Notes: generated by a model not told the origin, from the letters alone. 64,000 nucleotides of DNA from Bradyrhizobium sp. dw_78 (GCF_018449525.1 NZ_JAAVUS010000007.1:124001-188000), one strand, 5' to 3'. Counted from the stretch's first letter, positions 1 through 8,009 are shown. Numbers and translations: made by a program.

Positions 1-85
1 CGCCACCGCCTGCGCCGTCATCGTCAAGCGCGTCGACGAGCGCACCCGCGCCAAAACCAGCATCAACGAACTGCTGCGCGACTAG
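1..85 (+). CDS. dapD: 2,3,4,5-tetrahydropyridine-2,6-dicarboxylate N-succinyltransferase, C-terminal end only
   Basis: The reading frame is open from the window edge to a TAG at 83-85 and encodes 27 residues ending in TSINELLRD. This tail, with the preceding AVIVKRVDERTR stretch, matches the C-terminus I know from rhizobial DapD, the succinyltransferase acting two steps before DapE in the lysine and meso-diaminopimelate pathway. The dapE gene follows 110 bp downstream on the same strand, which fits a dap cluster. The rest of the gene lies outside the window, so the call rests on this short tail plus context. Confidence 0.72.
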   Translation, partial: ATACAVIVKRVDERTRAKTSINELLRD

Positions 86-187
86 CGCCTTATCGGTTCT
101 GATTGAATCAGAACCGGACTCTAACATTTTGTTTTGACGCGTTTTCCTCACGCAAACCGGTATCCACTTCGCTCGAAAACGCTATAG
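86..187. repeat. Dispersed intergenic element, family D, copy 1
   Basis: This ~100 bp stretch starts immediately after the dapD stop codon. It holds a perfect inverted repeat (GGTTCTGATT / AATCAGAACC around 96-116) and a second pair GCGTTTTC / GAAAACGC further on. Nearly the same sequence occurs at 12472-12572, again directly after a stop codon, and a partial reverse-oriented copy lies at 16864-16940. Probably a mobile or formerly mobile palindromic unit that may also act as a 3' hairpin or terminator for dapD; that function is inference. Confidence 0.8.
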
Positions 188-194
188 TTCCCGC

Positions 195-1361
195 ATGAAC
201 GACGCTCTTTCGATTGCCCGTGACCTGATCCGCTGTCCGTCGGTAACCCCGGCCGACGCCGGCGCCTTGGGCGTGCTCGAAAACATCCTGAAAGCGGCCG
301 GCTTCGAGACCCATCGCATCACCTTCAGCGAACCCGGCGCTGCCGATATCGACAATCTCTATGCCCGCATCGGCTCCGAGGCGCCGCACATCACTTTCGC
401 CGGACATACCGACGTCGTGCCCGCGGGCGACGAGGCCGCATGGTCGCACGGCGCGTTCTCGGGCGATGTGAAGGACGGTTTTCTCTACGGGCGCGGCGCG
501 GTCGACATGAAAGGCGGGATCGCCAGCGGCGTTGCCGCCGCGCTCGGCTATCTTGCCGACCATGGCGGAAAACCTCGAAAGGACGGCGGGGGATCGATCT
601 CCTTCCTGATCACCGGCGACGAAGAAGACATCGCCGTCAACGGCACGGTCAAGCTGCTGCAATGGGCCGCGGCGCGCGGCGAGAGATTCGACCATTGCGT
701 GGTCGGCGAACCCAGCAACGTCGAAACACTCGGCGACTGCATCAAGATCGGCCGCCGCGGCTCGCAATCCGGCACGCTTTATGTCGACGGCGTCCAGGGC
801 CATGTCGCCTATCCGCATCGGGCTGCGAATCCGGTGCCGGATATCTCGCGGCTGATCGTCGCGTTGAGCGATGAGCCGCTCGATCACGGCAGCGCGCAAT
901 TCCAGGCGTCCAACCTCGAATTCACCTCGGTCGACGTCGGCAACCCCGCGAGCAACGTGATCCCCGGCCAGGCGCGCGCGAAGTTCAACATCCGCTTCAA
1001 CGACCTCCATACCCAGGAGACCTTGAAGGCCCTGGTCGAGGAGCGCATGGCCAGGGCTGCCGGCAACCGCATCCGTGCGCGGATTGTATGGGAGCCGTCG
1101 AACGCCAATGTGTTCGTGACCAGGCCGGGCGCCTTCACCGATCTAGCGGTCGCGGCAATCGAAGAGGTCACCGGCCGCAAGCCGGAACTCTCGACCAGCG
1201 GCGGCACGTCGGACGCGCGCTTTATCGCGAGCTACTGCCCGGTGATCGAATTCGGGCTGGTCGGCCAGACCATGCATCAGGTCGACGAGCGCACGCCGGT
1301 CTCCGATCTGGAGAAACTGACCAAGATCTACCGTGGCGTGCTGGATCGGTATTTTACTTGA
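195..1361 (+). CDS. dapE: Succinyl-diaminopimelate desuccinylase
   Basis: This 388-residue M20-family zinc metallohydrolase removes succinate from N-succinyl-LL-diaminopimelate in the cytoplasm, supplying LL-DAP for lysine and peptidoglycan. The expected metal and catalytic positions are visible: His in AGHTDVVPAGD (~71), Asp in GAVDMKGG (~104), Glu-Glu in GDEEDIAVNG (~143-144), Glu in VVGEPSN (~172), and the late His in GQTMHQVDER (~365). The length is normal for DapE. It follows dapD on the same strand and is convergent with truA, with about 20 bp between the stop codons. The ATG at 195 gives the canonical N-terminus; I see no strong ribosome-binding site ahead of it. Confidence 0.96.
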   Translation: MNDALSIARDLIRCPSVTPADAGALGVLENILKAAGFETHRITFSEPGAADIDNLYARIGSEAPHITFAGHTDVVPAGDEAAWSHGAFSGDVKDGFLYGRGAVDMKGGIASGVAAALGYLADHGGKPRKDGGGSISFLITGDEEDIAVNGTVKLLQWAAARGERFDHCVVGEPSNVETLGDCIKIGRRGSQSGTLYVDGVQGHVAYPHRAANPVPDISRLIVALSDEPLDHGSAQFQASNLEFTSVDVGNPASNVIPGQARAKFNIRFNDLHTQETLKALVEERMARAAGNRIRARIVWEPSNANVFVTRPGAFTDLAVAAIEEVTGRKPELSTSGGTSDARFIASYCPVIEFGLVGQTMHQVDERTPVSDLEKLTKIYRGVLDRYFT

Positions 1362-1381
1362 ACTGACGGCCGCACGCCGGG

Positions 1382-2119
1382 CTAATAATCCACCCGCACC
1401 AGATATAATCCATCCGGTGGCGCGACCGGGCCGCAGGCAGTGCGGCTGCGGGACTCAAGCGCCTTCTGCAAATCATCGGCGTTCCAGCGGCCTTCGCCGA
1501 CCCAGACCAGCGAGCCTACCATCGAGCGCACCTGGCTGTGCAGGAACGAGCGCGCCGAAGTGATAATATTGACGGCCTCACCATCCCTGACCACATCGAG
1601 TTGATCGAGCGTCTTCTCCGGCGATTTCGCTTGGCATTCGGTGTCGCGAAACGTCGTGAAGTCGTGCTTGCCGACCAGCCGCTGCGCCGCGTCATGCATC
1701 GCAACCACATCCAGCGGCCGGGGCAGCCGCCAGACATGGCCGATGTCGAGCGCGAGATTGGCGCGGCGATTGGCGATGCGATAAAGATAATGCCGCTTTT
1801 TCGCGGAGAATCGCGCTTCGAACGTGTCGGGCACGATTTCCGCGCTGAGCACCGCGACCGGATGCGGCCGCAGATGCGCGTTGAGGCCGTCGCGCAGCCG
1901 GCCCGGCGGAAAAGGTTTGGCGATGTCGCAATGCGCAACCTGCGCCAGCGCATGTACGCCGGCGTCGGTTCGCCCGGCGCCGTGAACGCGGACAGGTTCG
2001 CCGCAGATCGCCTTGACCGCGATTTCCAGCGCACCCTGCACCGAGGCGCCGTTCTCCTGGATCTGCCAGCCGCAGAACGGGGCGCCGTCATATTCAATGA
2101 TGAGCTTGTAACGGGGCAT
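1382..2119 (-). CDS. truA: tRNA pseudouridine(38-40) synthase TruA
   Basis: The 245-residue protein converts uridines 38-40 of the tRNA anticodon arm to pseudouridine. The N-terminus (MPRYKLIIEYDG) and the catalytic loop GAGRTDAGVHA, with the nucleophilic Asp at about residue 52, are diagnostic of TruA. The later SQVRSMVGSL segment is also typical. The ATG overlaps the fmt stop codon by one base, so the two genes are translationally coupled. Together with def upstream they form a minus-strand group devoted to tRNA modification and initiator Met-tRNA/N-terminal processing, the usual arrangement in rhizobia. Confidence 0.97.
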   Translation of the reverse strand: MPRYKLIIEYDGAPFCGWQIQENGASVQGALEIAVKAICGEPVRVHGAGRTDAGVHALAQVAHCDIAKPFPPGRLRDGLNAHLRPHPVAVLSAEIVPDTFEARFSAKKRHYLYRIANRRANLALDIGHVWRLPRPLDVVAMHDAAQRLVGKHDFTTFRDTECQAKSPEKTLDQLDVVRDGEAVNIITSARSFLHSQVRSMVGSLVWVGEGRWNADDLQKALESRSRTACGPVAPPDGLYLVRVDY

Positions 2120-3051
2120 CAGGCCAGCCGCGCCGGAGGCTTCAGCGGCGTGCCGCGCAGAAACTCCGCCGCCTGCATCGGCTGCTTGCCGGCGCGCTGC
2201 AGTTCGAGAATCCGGATCGCACCTTCAGCGCACGCCACCGCGAGATGATCGTCGAGCAGTTCGCCGGGCGCGCCCGATCGATCGAGCATTTCACAGCGCA
2301 GGATCTTGACCCGAACCTGCTCGCCTTCATCAGCCATTTCGCACCATGCGCCGGGAAACGGCGACAGCCCGTGAATGTGGCGCAGCACGGCGTGGGCCGG
2401 CCTGTTCCAGTCGATCCGCGCTTCGGCCTTGTCGATCTTGGCGGCGTAGGTCACGCCGTCATCACCCTGTTTGGTGAGTTGCAGCCCGCCGCGATCGAGC
2501 GCCGCCATCGCGCGCACCATCAGATCGCCGCCGAGTCGCGCCAGCGCATCATGCAGATCGAGCGCCGTCATCCGGTCCGTGATCGCGATGCGCTCGGCCA
2601 TCGCGATGTCGCCGGTATCGAGGCCGGCATCCATCTTCATCACCATCACGCCGGTCTCGGCGTCGCCCGCCATGATCGCGCGGTTGATCGGCGCCGCCCC
2701 GCGCCAGCGCGGCAGCAGCGAGGCGTGCAGGTTGAAACAGCCAAGCCTGGGGGCGTCGAGAATGGCCTGTGGCAGGATCATGCCGTAGGCGACGACCACG
2801 GCGGCATCCGCCTGATGCGCGCGGAATTCCTCGATCGCTTCCGGCGTCTTCAGCGTGGCTGGCGTCAGCACGGGAATGCCGAGCCGCCGCGCCTCCTGCT
2901 CCACAGGCGTCGGTTGCAGCTTCATGCCGCGCCCGGCAGGTTTTGCAGCGCGGGTGTAGACGGCTGCGATCTCATGGCCATGGGCCGCGAGTTCCAGCAG
3001 CGTCGGCACCGCGAAATCCGGCGTACCCATGAAGATCAGGCGGAGCGGCAT
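2119..3051 (-). CDS. fmt: Methionyl-tRNA formyltransferase
   Basis: This 310-residue enzyme formylates initiator Met-tRNA using 10-formyltetrahydrofolate. It starts MPLRLIFMGTPDFAVP, as expected. The folate and catalytic segment contains NLHASLLPRWRGAAP (about 107-121, with the catalytic Asn and His), followed by GLDTGDIA (~143-150) with the catalytic Asp. The C-terminal domain that holds the tRNA is present and the overall length is normal. It lies between def (upstream, about 140 bp, separated by a palindromic repeat) and truA (1 bp overlap). Because a repeat intervenes, def and fmt may be only partly co-transcribed. Confidence 0.97.
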   Translation of the reverse strand: MPLRLIFMGTPDFAVPTLLELAAHGHEIAAVYTRAAKPAGRGMKLQPTPVEQEARRLGIPVLTPATLKTPEAIEEFRAHQADAAVVVAYGMILPQAILDAPRLGCFNLHASLLPRWRGAAPINRAIMAGDAETGVMVMKMDAGLDTGDIAMAERIAITDRMTALDLHDALARLGGDLMVRAMAALDRGGLQLTKQGDDGVTYAAKIDKAEARIDWNRPAHAVLRHIHGLSPFPGAWCEMADEGEQVRVKILRCEMLDRSGAPGELLDDHLAVACAEGAIRILELQRAGKQPMQAAEFLRGTPLKPPARLA

Positions 3052-3086
3052 AACTTCGTGCCTTGTTTGAGGGCGTCCATTTTACC

Positions 3087-3173
3087 CGTCATGGCCGGGC
3101 TTGTCCGGCCATCCATACCTTGAATCCTCGGCAAGGAAGACATGGATGCCCGGCCCGAGGCCGGGCATGACGG
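3087..3173. repeat. Palindromic intergenic repeat, family A, copy 1
   Basis: The stretch begins CGTCATGGCCGGGC and ends GGCCGGGCATGACGG, so its outer ends are inverted repeats, with a centre containing a short 'catggatgcccgg' motif. Related copies are at 10186-10319 and 27699-27745, with a diverged one at 14606-14700. All lie between genes. In rhizobial genomes such units are abundant REP/RIME-like elements; here it separates fmt from def. Confidence 0.75.
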
Positions 3174-3191
3174 CGGACAAACCTTGGCCTA

Positions 3192-3719
3192 TTATTCCGC
3201 CGCGCGTTTCGCGGCCTTGGCGAATTTCTTCAGCACGCGGTCGCGCTTCAACTTGGAGAGATAGTCCACGAACAGCACGCCGTTGAGATGATCGATCTCG
3301 TGCTGGATGCAGGTGGCGAACAGGCCTTCGGCCTCCTCCTCATGCACCTTGCCGTCAAGATCCGTGTAGCGCACCCGCACCTTCGCCGGCCGCTCGACCT
3401 CCTCGTAATATTCGGGGATCGACAGGCAGCCTTCCTCGTAGACCGATGTTTCTTCCGACGAGGACAGGATTTCCGGATTGATGAAGACGCGGGGCTTCGG
3501 CGTGGTTTCGCCGTTTTCGTCCTTTTTCGCCAGATCCATCGTGATCAGCCGCACCGGCTGCGCGACCTGAATCGCGGCGAGCCCGATGCCGGGGGCGTCG
3601 TACATGGTCTCGAACATGTCGTCGGCGAGCTTGCGGATCTCCGACGTCACCTTCTCGACAGGTTTCGACACCAGCCGCAACTGCTTGTCCGGCAGGATGA
3701 TGATTTCTCTAATGGCCAT
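3192..3719 (-). CDS. def: Peptide deformylase
   Basis: This 175-residue metal-dependent enzyme removes the N-formyl group from nascent proteins. All three family motifs are present: GIGLAAIQ (44-51), EGCLS (96-100, metal-ligand Cys 98) and QHEIDHLNG (139-147, the HEXXH zinc site). I place the start at the ATG at 3719, giving MAIREIIILPDKQLR, which is where the family normally begins; an upstream in-frame ATG at 3779 would add 20 residues unlike the family. It undoes the modification introduced by Fmt, its operon neighbour. It diverges from rmuC, and the shared intergenic region is about 170 bp. Confidence 0.96.
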   Translation of the reverse strand: MAIREIIILPDKQLRLVSKPVEKVTSEIRKLADDMFETMYDAPGIGLAAIQVAQPVRLITMDLAKKDENGETTPKPRVFINPEILSSSEETSVYEEGCLSIPEYYEEVERPAKVRVRYTDLDGKVHEEEAEGLFATCIQHEIDHLNGVLFVDYLSKLKRDRVLKKFAKAAKRAAE

Positions 3720-3842
3720 GGCGGGCGATTTAAGCTGCTGATTTGCGGGGGTCAATCGCCGCGGGGGCGTGTTAACCAACTGCTAACCATGAAATTTAAG
3801 ACGGCGTTAACCACGAAAATTAATCCATCACTAAGCATATAT

Positions 3843-3857
3843 GTTCCCCCTTCGTTC
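3843..3857 (+). promoter_or_regulatory. Candidate LexA (SOS) box upstream of rmuC
   Basis: The sequence reads GTTC-CCCCTTC-GTTC, an exact match to the direct-repeat GTTC-N7-GTTC operator used by alphaproteobacterial LexA. It ends 33 bp before the rmuC ATG, a good position for a promoter-overlapping operator. RmuC is a recombination-associated protein, and I recall rmuC (yigN) being listed among alphaproteobacterial SOS genes. The pattern has only eight fixed bases, so a few chance matches per 64 kb are expected; gene context raises my confidence. Confidence 0.6.
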
Positions 3858-3890
3858 GCGCCAAGGCGTCGAATCGGCTACAAGGACGAT

Positions 3891-5099
3891 ATGAATCAGA
3901 TTCTTTTCATGGCCGGCGACTGGCCGATCCGGGTGGGGGTGGCGCTGACCGGTTTCGGGGTGCTCGCTTTATTGCTGTTGCTTGCAATCGCGATCGTGGT
4001 CGCCCGCTCCGGCCGCCGCGGCGCGGAACTGGCGATGGCGCAGGCGATCCGCGCCAGCGAACTGGAAGAGCGGTTGAACGACATGCTTCGCGCGCAAAGC
4101 GAAGCCACCGGGCGCGTCGACGCGATGGGACAGGCGCTCGCAGGTCGCCAGGCCGAGATGGCGCGCACGGTCAGCGAGCGGCTGGATTCGGTCAGCCATC
4201 GCGTCGGCCAGTCGATGGAGCAGACAACCCGCAACACCATGGACTCCCTGCGCGTGCTGCATGAGCGGCTCGGCATCATCGATAACGCGCACAAGAATCT
4301 CACCGACCTCACCTCGCAGGTGACCACCCTGCGCGACGTGCTCGCCAACAAGCAGTCGCGCGGTGCCTTCGGCCAGGCGCGGATGGAAGCGATCGTCCAG
4401 GACGGCATGCCGCAGGGCTCTTACGAATTCCAGTTCACGCTTTCGACCGGCAAACGGCCGGATTGCGTGGTGTTCCTGCCGGACACGCGGCCGCTCTGCA
4501 TCGACGCGAAGTTTCCGCTGGAGGCCGTGACCGCGCTGCATGACGCGCGCACCGATGAGGAAAAGAAACTCGCCGCGCAACGGCTGCGCGCCGACGTGAT
4601 GAAGCATGTCAGCGACATTGCCGAGAAATATCTGATTCCCGGCGAGACCCAGGACAGCGCGCTGATGTTCGTGCCGTCGGAATCGGTCTATGCGGAGATT
4701 CACGACGGGTTCGACGACGTGATCCAGAAGGCCTATCGCGCCCGTGTGGTGCTGGTGTCGCCATCGCTGTTGATGCTGGCGATCCAGGTGATGCAGCAGA
4801 TCCTGAAGGACGCGCGGATGCGGGATGCCGCCGACCAGATCCGCACCGAGGTACTCAATTTGGGCGACGACCTCGGACGCTTGCGCGATCGCGTGCTGAA
4901 GCTGCAAAAGCACTTTGGCGACGTCAACGAGGACGTTCGGCAAATCCTGATTTCCGCCGACAAGATCGAAAAACGCGCCGGCCGGATTGAAGAACTCGAT
5001 TTCTCCAAGAGCGACGCGCCCGCCGAAGCCCCCCGCACGGCCAAACCGGGTGTGCCCGAACTGTTCCCGCTGCCGCGCCAGCTGCTGGCGGGGGAATAG
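3891..5099 (+). CDS. rmuC: DNA recombination protein RmuC
   Basis: RmuC-family proteins limit rearrangements between short inverted repeats and carry a restriction-endonuclease-like fold. The 402-residue protein has an N-terminal membrane segment (about 17-38), a long Gln/Glu/Arg-rich coiled coil (about 45-155), then the conserved nuclease-like domain with PDTRPLCIDAKFPLE, where Asp205 and Lys207 form a D-x-K motif. I chose the ATG at 3891 because it is preceded by AAGGAC and gives the membrane segment directly; the frame is open much further upstream but runs over def on the other strand. The putative LexA box at 3843-3857 suggests DNA-damage control. Confidence 0.93.
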   Translation: MNQILFMAGDWPIRVGVALTGFGVLALLLLLAIAIVVARSGRRGAELAMAQAIRASELEERLNDMLRAQSEATGRVDAMGQALAGRQAEMARTVSERLDSVSHRVGQSMEQTTRNTMDSLRVLHERLGIIDNAHKNLTDLTSQVTTLRDVLANKQSRGAFGQARMEAIVQDGMPQGSYEFQFTLSTGKRPDCVVFLPDTRPLCIDAKFPLEAVTALHDARTDEEKKLAAQRLRADVMKHVSDIAEKYLIPGETQDSALMFVPSESVYAEIHDGFDDVIQKAYRARVVLVSPSLLMLAIQVMQQILKDARMRDAADQIRTEVLNLGDDLGRLRDRVLKLQKHFGDVNEDVRQILISADKIEKRAGRIEELDFSKSDAPAEAPRTAKPGVPELFPLPRQLLAGE

Positions 5100-5121
5100 T
5101 CCTTTCCTCTGTCCGTTCGGC

Positions 5122-5154
5122 TTTCCACGCTCTTTTATAAGGGAAGAGCGGAAA
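5122..5154. terminator. Long hairpin between rmuC and ampG
   Basis: The arms TTTCC-A-CGCTCTT and AAGAGCG-GAAA pair over about 11 bp with one bulged A and a 9-nt loop. It lies 23 bp after the rmuC stop and 25 bp before the ampG start. There is no clear T-run, so it could be a terminator, a processing site or a structured leader for ampG. Confidence 0.45.
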
Positions 5155-5178
5155 CAGAGAATCTGCTAGCACTGCGGC

Positions 5179-6552
5179 ATGGTTGCACCTGAAGCCGCGT
5201 CCCAGCCGAACGCCTCCACACCGTCATCGCCCGAACCCTCCTGGCGCGAGGGGCTGGCGGTGTATCTGCAACGCCGGGTGCTGATCGTATTGCTGCTCGG
5301 CTTTTCCTCCGGCCTGCCGCTGGCGCTGTCGGGGTCGACATTGCTCGTATGGATGCGCGAGTCCGGCGTCGATCTCGGCACCATCGGCCTGTTCGCGCTG
5401 GTCGGCACGCCCTACACGCTGAAATTCCTGTGGGCGCCGCTGGTCGATGCGCTGCATGTGCCGCTGCTCACGCGCGGCTTCGGCCGAAGGCGCGGCTGGC
5501 TGGTGTTCTCGCAACTGCTCCTGATCGCCGCGATCCTGCTGCTGGCTCTGACCGATCCCGCGCGGTCGCCATTGTTCGTGGCACTCGGCGCGCTGCTGGT
5601 CGCCGCAACGTCGTCGACGCAGGACATCGTGGTCGACGCGTTTCGCGTCGAGAGCCTGCCCGAGAGCGAGCAGGCGGCCGGCATGGCGTCCTATGTCGCG
5701 GCCTACCGTATCGGCATGCTGGTCTCGACCGCCGGCACGCTGTTCATCGTCAGCGGATTCGAGAGCACCGGCATCGCACGAACATCCGCATGGATGTGGG
5801 GCTATGCGACGATGGCCGCGCTGGTTCTGATCGGCACCGCGACGGCGCTGGCCGCCACCGAACCCGAGCCATCGGTACGCGCGGAGGCCGCCACCAGTGC
5901 CGAGACCGCATTGTCGCGGGTGCTGCATGCCGCGACCGGCGCGTTCTCCGAATTTCTCGCGCGCAAGGACGCCTGGGCGGCGCTCGCCTTCGTGGTGCTG
6001 TTCAAATTCACCGATGCGTTTTCCGGCACCATGACCGCGCCGTTCGTGATCGACCTCGGCTTTTCCCGCAACGACTATGCCGCTATCGTCAAGGGCGTCG
6101 GCCTCGCCGCGACCCTGACCGGAGGTTTCGCCGGCGGCTTCGTGGCGCGGCGTTATTCGCTAGCCGCAAGCCTGTGGATCGGGGGCGCGCTGCAAGCGGT
6201 GGCCAATCTGGCGTTCGCCTGGCTGGCGCTGGCCGGCATCAACGAATGGGCGCTGGCCTTTGCCATCACCGCGGAAAACTTCACCAGCGCCATCGGTACC
6301 GTGATCTTCGTCGCCTATCTGTCGGCGCTGTGCCAAAATCCGCTGCACACCGCGACCCAATACGCGCTGCTGACAGCGCTCTCGGCCGTTGGACGGACCT
6401 ATCTGTCGTCAGGCGCGGGTTACGTCGCCAGGGCCGTGGGCTGGCCGCCGTTCTTCGTCATCTGCGTCTTCGTCGCAGTTCCAAGCCTGATCCTGCTGGC
6501 GTGGCTGCAAAGACGCGGTCATTTCGACGCGCTGGAAACGGGGAAGGTCTGA
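5179..6552 (+). CDS. ampG: AmpG-family muropeptide transporter (MFS)
   Basis: The 457-residue polytopic protein begins with a polar cytoplasmic stretch, then runs into LLGFSSGLPLALSGSTLL, the characteristic first helix of AmpG permeases. AmpG imports GlcNAc-anhydroMurNAc peptides released by cell-wall turnover; in many bacteria this feeds beta-lactamase induction. About 12-14 hydrophobic segments are visible, including GTPYTLKFLWAPLVDAL between the early helices, also typical of the family. The ATG at 5179 has no strong ribosome-binding site but no better start exists nearby. No ampR, ampC or ampD is in the window, so recycling is the safest role. Confidence 0.88.
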   Translation: MVAPEAASQPNASTPSSPEPSWREGLAVYLQRRVLIVLLLGFSSGLPLALSGSTLLVWMRESGVDLGTIGLFALVGTPYTLKFLWAPLVDALHVPLLTRGFGRRRGWLVFSQLLLIAAILLLALTDPARSPLFVALGALLVAATSSTQDIVVDAFRVESLPESEQAAGMASYVAAYRIGMLVSTAGTLFIVSGFESTGIARTSAWMWGYATMAALVLIGTATALAATEPEPSVRAEAATSAETALSRVLHAATGAFSEFLARKDAWAALAFVVLFKFTDAFSGTMTAPFVIDLGFSRNDYAAIVKGVGLAATLTGGFAGGFVARRYSLAASLWIGGALQAVANLAFAWLALAGINEWALAFAITAENFTSAIGTVIFVAYLSALCQNPLHTATQYALLTALSAVGRTYLSSGAGYVARAVGWPPFFVICVFVAVPSLILLAWLQRRGHFDALETGKV

Positions 6553-6607
6553 TTTCTTCATAGTCCCGGCAAACGGGTAAACGCGAGTCGGGAACGACAC
6601 GAATAAT

Positions 6608-7036
6608 TCAATGCCTCGTCACCACACTCCATTTGGTAATCACGGCGTCGCTCATTTGGCCGGCCTCTTGCGAACAGGCGACCTCATCGACCTTCACCGA
6701 GACTTCCTTGCCGACGAAGTTTTTCAACTGCGCCACCTGGGTGTCGCTGCTGGTCACGATCTGAAATGTTTCAGGACCGGTTTCGAGGCCGCAGAGGCCC
6801 GTCGGGCCCGGCAACCGCCGCGGCTCGCTGCTGATCTGGTAGGTGGCGACGCGCTTGCCGTCCTTGCCGCGCACCCGCATGGCGTTGAGTTCACCCGACA
6901 GCACATCGCCGGCCTGAATCGGTTTGGCTGCCTTCGGCGCGGGATCAGCGTCCTGCGCAAACGCAGCAGGTGCGGCAAGCGCCACTGTCATGGCCAACAG
7001 CAAGCCGCGGCGTTTGCCGAATCGTCGAATCGTCAT
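6608..7036 (-). CDS. Secreted hypothetical protein
   Basis: This 142-residue protein has a clear Sec signal peptide (basic MTIRRFGKRRG, then a hydrophobic stretch, cleavage probably after AFA near residue 27). The mature part has two cysteines, in GLCGLETG and EVACSQEAG, which could form a periplasmic disulfide. I do not recognise a named domain; the middle (ISSEPRRLPGPTGLCGLETG) looks like a conserved rhizobial protein of unknown function. I use the ATG at 7036 because it is followed at once by the signal sequence; the frame continues upstream but overlaps recR. It is the last gene of the minus-strand run recR-ybaB-dnaX in map order, separated from recR by 22 bp. Confidence 0.7.
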   Translation of the reverse strand: MTIRRFGKRRGLLLAMTVALAAPAAFAQDADPAPKAAKPIQAGDVLSGELNAMRVRGKDGKRVATYQISSEPRRLPGPTGLCGLETGPETFQIVTSSDTQVAQLKNFVGKEVSVKVDEVACSQEAGQMSDAVITKWSVVTRH

Positions 7037-7058
7037 GTCCAATTTCCGTCTGTGATGG

Positions 7059-7661
7059 TTAGAACAGCGTCCGCTGCCGCATGGCGGCGGATAGCGTGCC
7101 TTCATCGAGATAATCGAGTTCACCGCCGACCGGCACGCCATGAGCAAGCCGCGTCACCTTGACGTTCGCGTCCTGCAGGAGATCGGTGATGTAGTGCGCC
7201 GTGGTCTGGCCATCGACCGTTGCGTTCAACGCCAGAATGATTTCGGTGACCCGCGGATCATGCGCGCGCCCCACCAGCGCGTCGATGGTCAGATCCTGCG
7301 GGCCGACGCCATCGAGCGGCGACAAGGTCGCGCCGAGCACGTGATAGAGGCCATTGGTCGCGTTCGCCCGCTCCAGCGCCCAGAGGTCGGCGACGTCGGC
7401 GACCACCACGATGACGGAAGGATCGCGGCGCGGATCGACGCACACCGTACAGGGGTTTTGCGTATCGATATTGCCGCAAATCTTGCAGACTTGGATCTTG
7501 TCGATCGCCACCTGCAATGCGGAAGTGAGCGGCGTCATCAGCGCTTCGCGCTTCTTGATCAGATGCAGCGCCGCACGCCGGGCCGAGCGCGGACCGAGCC
7601 CTGGCAGGCGCGCCAGAAGCTGGATCAGGCGTTCGATTTCAGGACCGGCAACAGCAGCCAT
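7059..7661 (-). CDS. recR: Recombination protein RecR
   Basis: RecR works with RecF/RecO to load RecA at single-strand gaps. The 200-residue protein shows the expected layout: helix-hairpin-helix region (LARLPGLGPRSARRAALHL, about 15-33), a four-cysteine zinc finger (CKICGNIDTQNPCTVC, about 59-74), and a Toprim domain (VIVVVADVADLWALE, then GPQDLTIDAL). The C-terminus LSAAMRQRTLF is normal. The ATG at 7661 gives the standard length; the frame extends 30 codons upstream into ybaB. The order dnaX-ybaB-recR, with 5 bp between ybaB and recR, is one of the best conserved gene strings in bacteria. Confidence 0.97.
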   Translation of the reverse strand: MAAVAGPEIERLIQLLARLPGLGPRSARRAALHLIKKREALMTPLTSALQVAIDKIQVCKICGNIDTQNPCTVCVDPRRDPSVIVVVADVADLWALERANATNGLYHVLGATLSPLDGVGPQDLTIDALVGRAHDPRVTEIILALNATVDGQTTAHYITDLLQDANVKVTRLAHGVPVGGELDYLDEGTLSAAMRQRTLF

Positions 7662-7666
7662 ATCGT

Positions 7667-7984
7667 CTAGCCGAGCAGACCCGGGGGCAATCCGAGGCCG
7701 CCGGTCAGGCTCTGCATCTTCTCCTGCATCGCCGTTTCCGCCTTGCGGCACGCGTCGTTATGCGCGGTGACCAGCAGATCTTCCAGGATTTCGCGCTCCT
7801 CCGCCTTCATCAGCGAGGGATCGATCTTCACCGCCTTCACTTCCATCTTGGCGGTCATACGCAGCGTGACCAGCCCGCCGCCGGAAATGCCCTCGACCTC
7901 GACATTGGCGAGTTCTTCCTGCATCGCCTGCATCTTCGATTGCAGCTGCGCGGCTTGTTTCATCATGCCGAGGAAATCGGCCAT
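7667..7984 (-). CDS. Nucleoid-associated protein, YbaB/EbfC family
   Basis: This 105-residue protein begins MADFLGMMKQAAQLQSKMQ, the helical N-terminus of YbaB/EbfC DNA-binding proteins, followed by the conserved VEGISGGGLVTLRMTAKMEVK strand region in part and a C-terminal helix ending in a glycine/leucine-rich tail. Members form dimers shaped like tweezers and bind DNA as nucleoid-associated or regulatory proteins. It sits between dnaX and recR, overlapping neither, as in most bacteria. Length and start are canonical. Confidence 0.95.
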   Translation of the reverse strand: MADFLGMMKQAAQLQSKMQAMQEELANVEVEGISGGGLVTLRMTAKMEVKAVKIDPSLMKAEEREILEDLLVTAHNDACRKAETAMQEKMQSLTGGLGLPPGLLG

Positions 7985-8009
7985 TCAGGTTTTCCTTTGC
8001 AATGGCGAA

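Noticed and set aside
3288..3890. 201-codon upstream extension of rmuC
   Set aside because: It overlaps def on the opposite strand, the real start has a ribosome-binding site and gives the expected membrane segment.
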